Assembly: GCA_964598235.1 (NCBI GenBank)
Contig: CAZRAY010000011.1
Location: 1-42,066 of the forward strand
Length of the DNA stretch: 42,066 nucleotides
Reading direction: 5' to 3'
Source of the DNA: UBA652 sp964598235
GTDB lineage: Bacteria > Pseudomonadota > Gammaproteobacteria > Nitrosococcales > Methylophagaceae
Part shown: in pieces, positions 41,734 through 42,066 of the stretch
Layout: every line of letters begins with the position of its first letter
Numbering within the stretch: the stretch's first letter is position 1
Translations under genes and position numbers: made by a program
Notes under the pieces: model-generated
Databases searched by the model: none
What the model was told of the DNA's origin: nothing
Seen by the model: the letters and a program-made list of their open reading frames with translations, nothing else

Positions 41734-42066
41734 TTATTTGTCGCCGCCACATTTACCTTCACCACATTTGCCTTCATTGGCCGCTTTCATCGCACCCATC
41801 GCAGCAACATAAGATGAGTTATTTGCTAAAAAGTCTGCGTCCACTTTGCTCGCACCACATTTCGCTTCACCACACTTGCCTTCACCCATTTTCTCTTTCA
41901 TTTCAGCGCCGCATTTTGCTTCGCCACATTTTCCTTCGGCCATTTTTTCTTTCATTTCAGCGCCACATTTGGCTTCACCTGTCTTAGGCATGTCGTCACC
42001 ACAACTACCTTCCGCAACTTGCATATAGCCACTTGATAATTCTGCTGTTTCAAACGGGCTAACATC
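41734..42066 (-). CDS. HvfA/BufA-like Cys-motif precursor (candidate copper-linked RiPP), 5' end outside window
   Basis: 110 residues are visible; the frame stays open to the window edge, so the signal peptide is missing. The visible start, DVSPFETAELSSGYMQVAEG, matches the pattern before the Cys region in HvfA-type proteins. Then come eight pentapeptides of the form E-[G/A]-[K/S]-C-G: one EGSCG, three EAKCG and four EGKCG. An 18-residue unit (EAKCGAEMKEKM-x-EGKCG) occurs twice in tandem at 41923-41976 and 41869-41922. In the family, MNIO (DUF692) enzymes with DUF2063 partners modify such cysteines, and the products bind copper. Those functions are inferred here. Followed by a terminator, doxX and msrPQ. 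Confidence 0.85.
   Translation of the reverse strand, partial: DVSPFETAELSSGYMQVAEGSCGDDMPKTGEAKCGAEMKEKMAEGKCGEAKCGAEMKEKMGEGKCGEAKCGASKVDADFLANNSSYVAAMGAMKAANEGKCGEGKCGGDK

Noticed and set aside
41407..41817. 136-codon plus-strand frame opposite doxX
   Set aside because: It runs through the terminator and the HvfA-like gene in antisense and has no motif.
41869..41976. Metallothionein as identity of the Cys-rich protein
   Set aside because: The regular ExKCG spacing, the ELSSGYM-type leader remnant and the neighbouring DoxX gene fit HvfA/BufA precursors better.

Overview
The window looks like chromosomal housekeeping DNA from a moderately AT-rich gammaproteobacterium. The gene set is gammaproteobacterial: hrpA, zipA-ligA, yoaA, darP, yhbY, rlmKL, a PhoP/PhoQ-like pair, msrPQ and a pdh operon with a lipoyl domain on E3. 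A formaldehyde-activating-enzyme homologue hints at a methylotroph or a relative of one (Methylophaga-like or Methylococcales-like), but that protein lacks the expected catalytic histidine, so the hint is weak. No tRNA, rRNA, CRISPR, prophage or intact insertion sequence was seen. Genes are tightly packed, with many 4-20 nt overlaps. A 100-N assembly gap interrupts ppk.

Layout. 1-4400: a small unknown ORF, then a minus-strand lemA / GIDE-EF-hand / yoaA operon and the fae-like gene with its own terminator. 4400-4737 is the only long non-coding stretch. 4738-6875: minus-strand acyltransferase, a zinc-finger-like HGG protein and a YcgN-family protein, diverging from a DUF6231-like gene and ppk (7344-9222). 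9216-16781: rlmKL facing away from yhbY, a nitroreductase, a pentapeptide-repeat protein and hrpA. 16778-22206: a membrane PAS-GGDEF-EAL protein, a glycine-zipper protein, and a PepSY / response regulator / histidine kinase operon. 22187-26985: darP, yjbQ, ybiB-like, ligA and zipA, all minus. 27059-28764: queF and an FGGY kinase. 28779-33510: a secreted IPTL-CTERM-like protein, a small membrane protein with an apparent ATC start, an RDD protein, argG and a Dam-type methylase, with dispersed-repeat-like palindromes. 33601-39308: the pyruvate dehydrogenase operon aceE-aceF-lpdA. 39484-42066: msrQ, msrP, doxX and an HvfA-like Cys-motif peptide.

The most notable locus is at the right edge. A low-complexity protein with eight [E][G/A][K/S]CG motifs resembles HvfA/BufA-type precursors, which are copper-linked RiPPs matured by MNIO (DUF692) enzymes with DUF2063 partners. 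It is followed by a DoxX membrane protein (the HvfD position) whose end overlaps msrP, which is followed by msrQ. This links a candidate copper-binding peptide with periplasmic methionine-sulfoxide repair. No DUF692 or DUF2063 gene lies between the precursor and doxX; if they exist they are outside the window.
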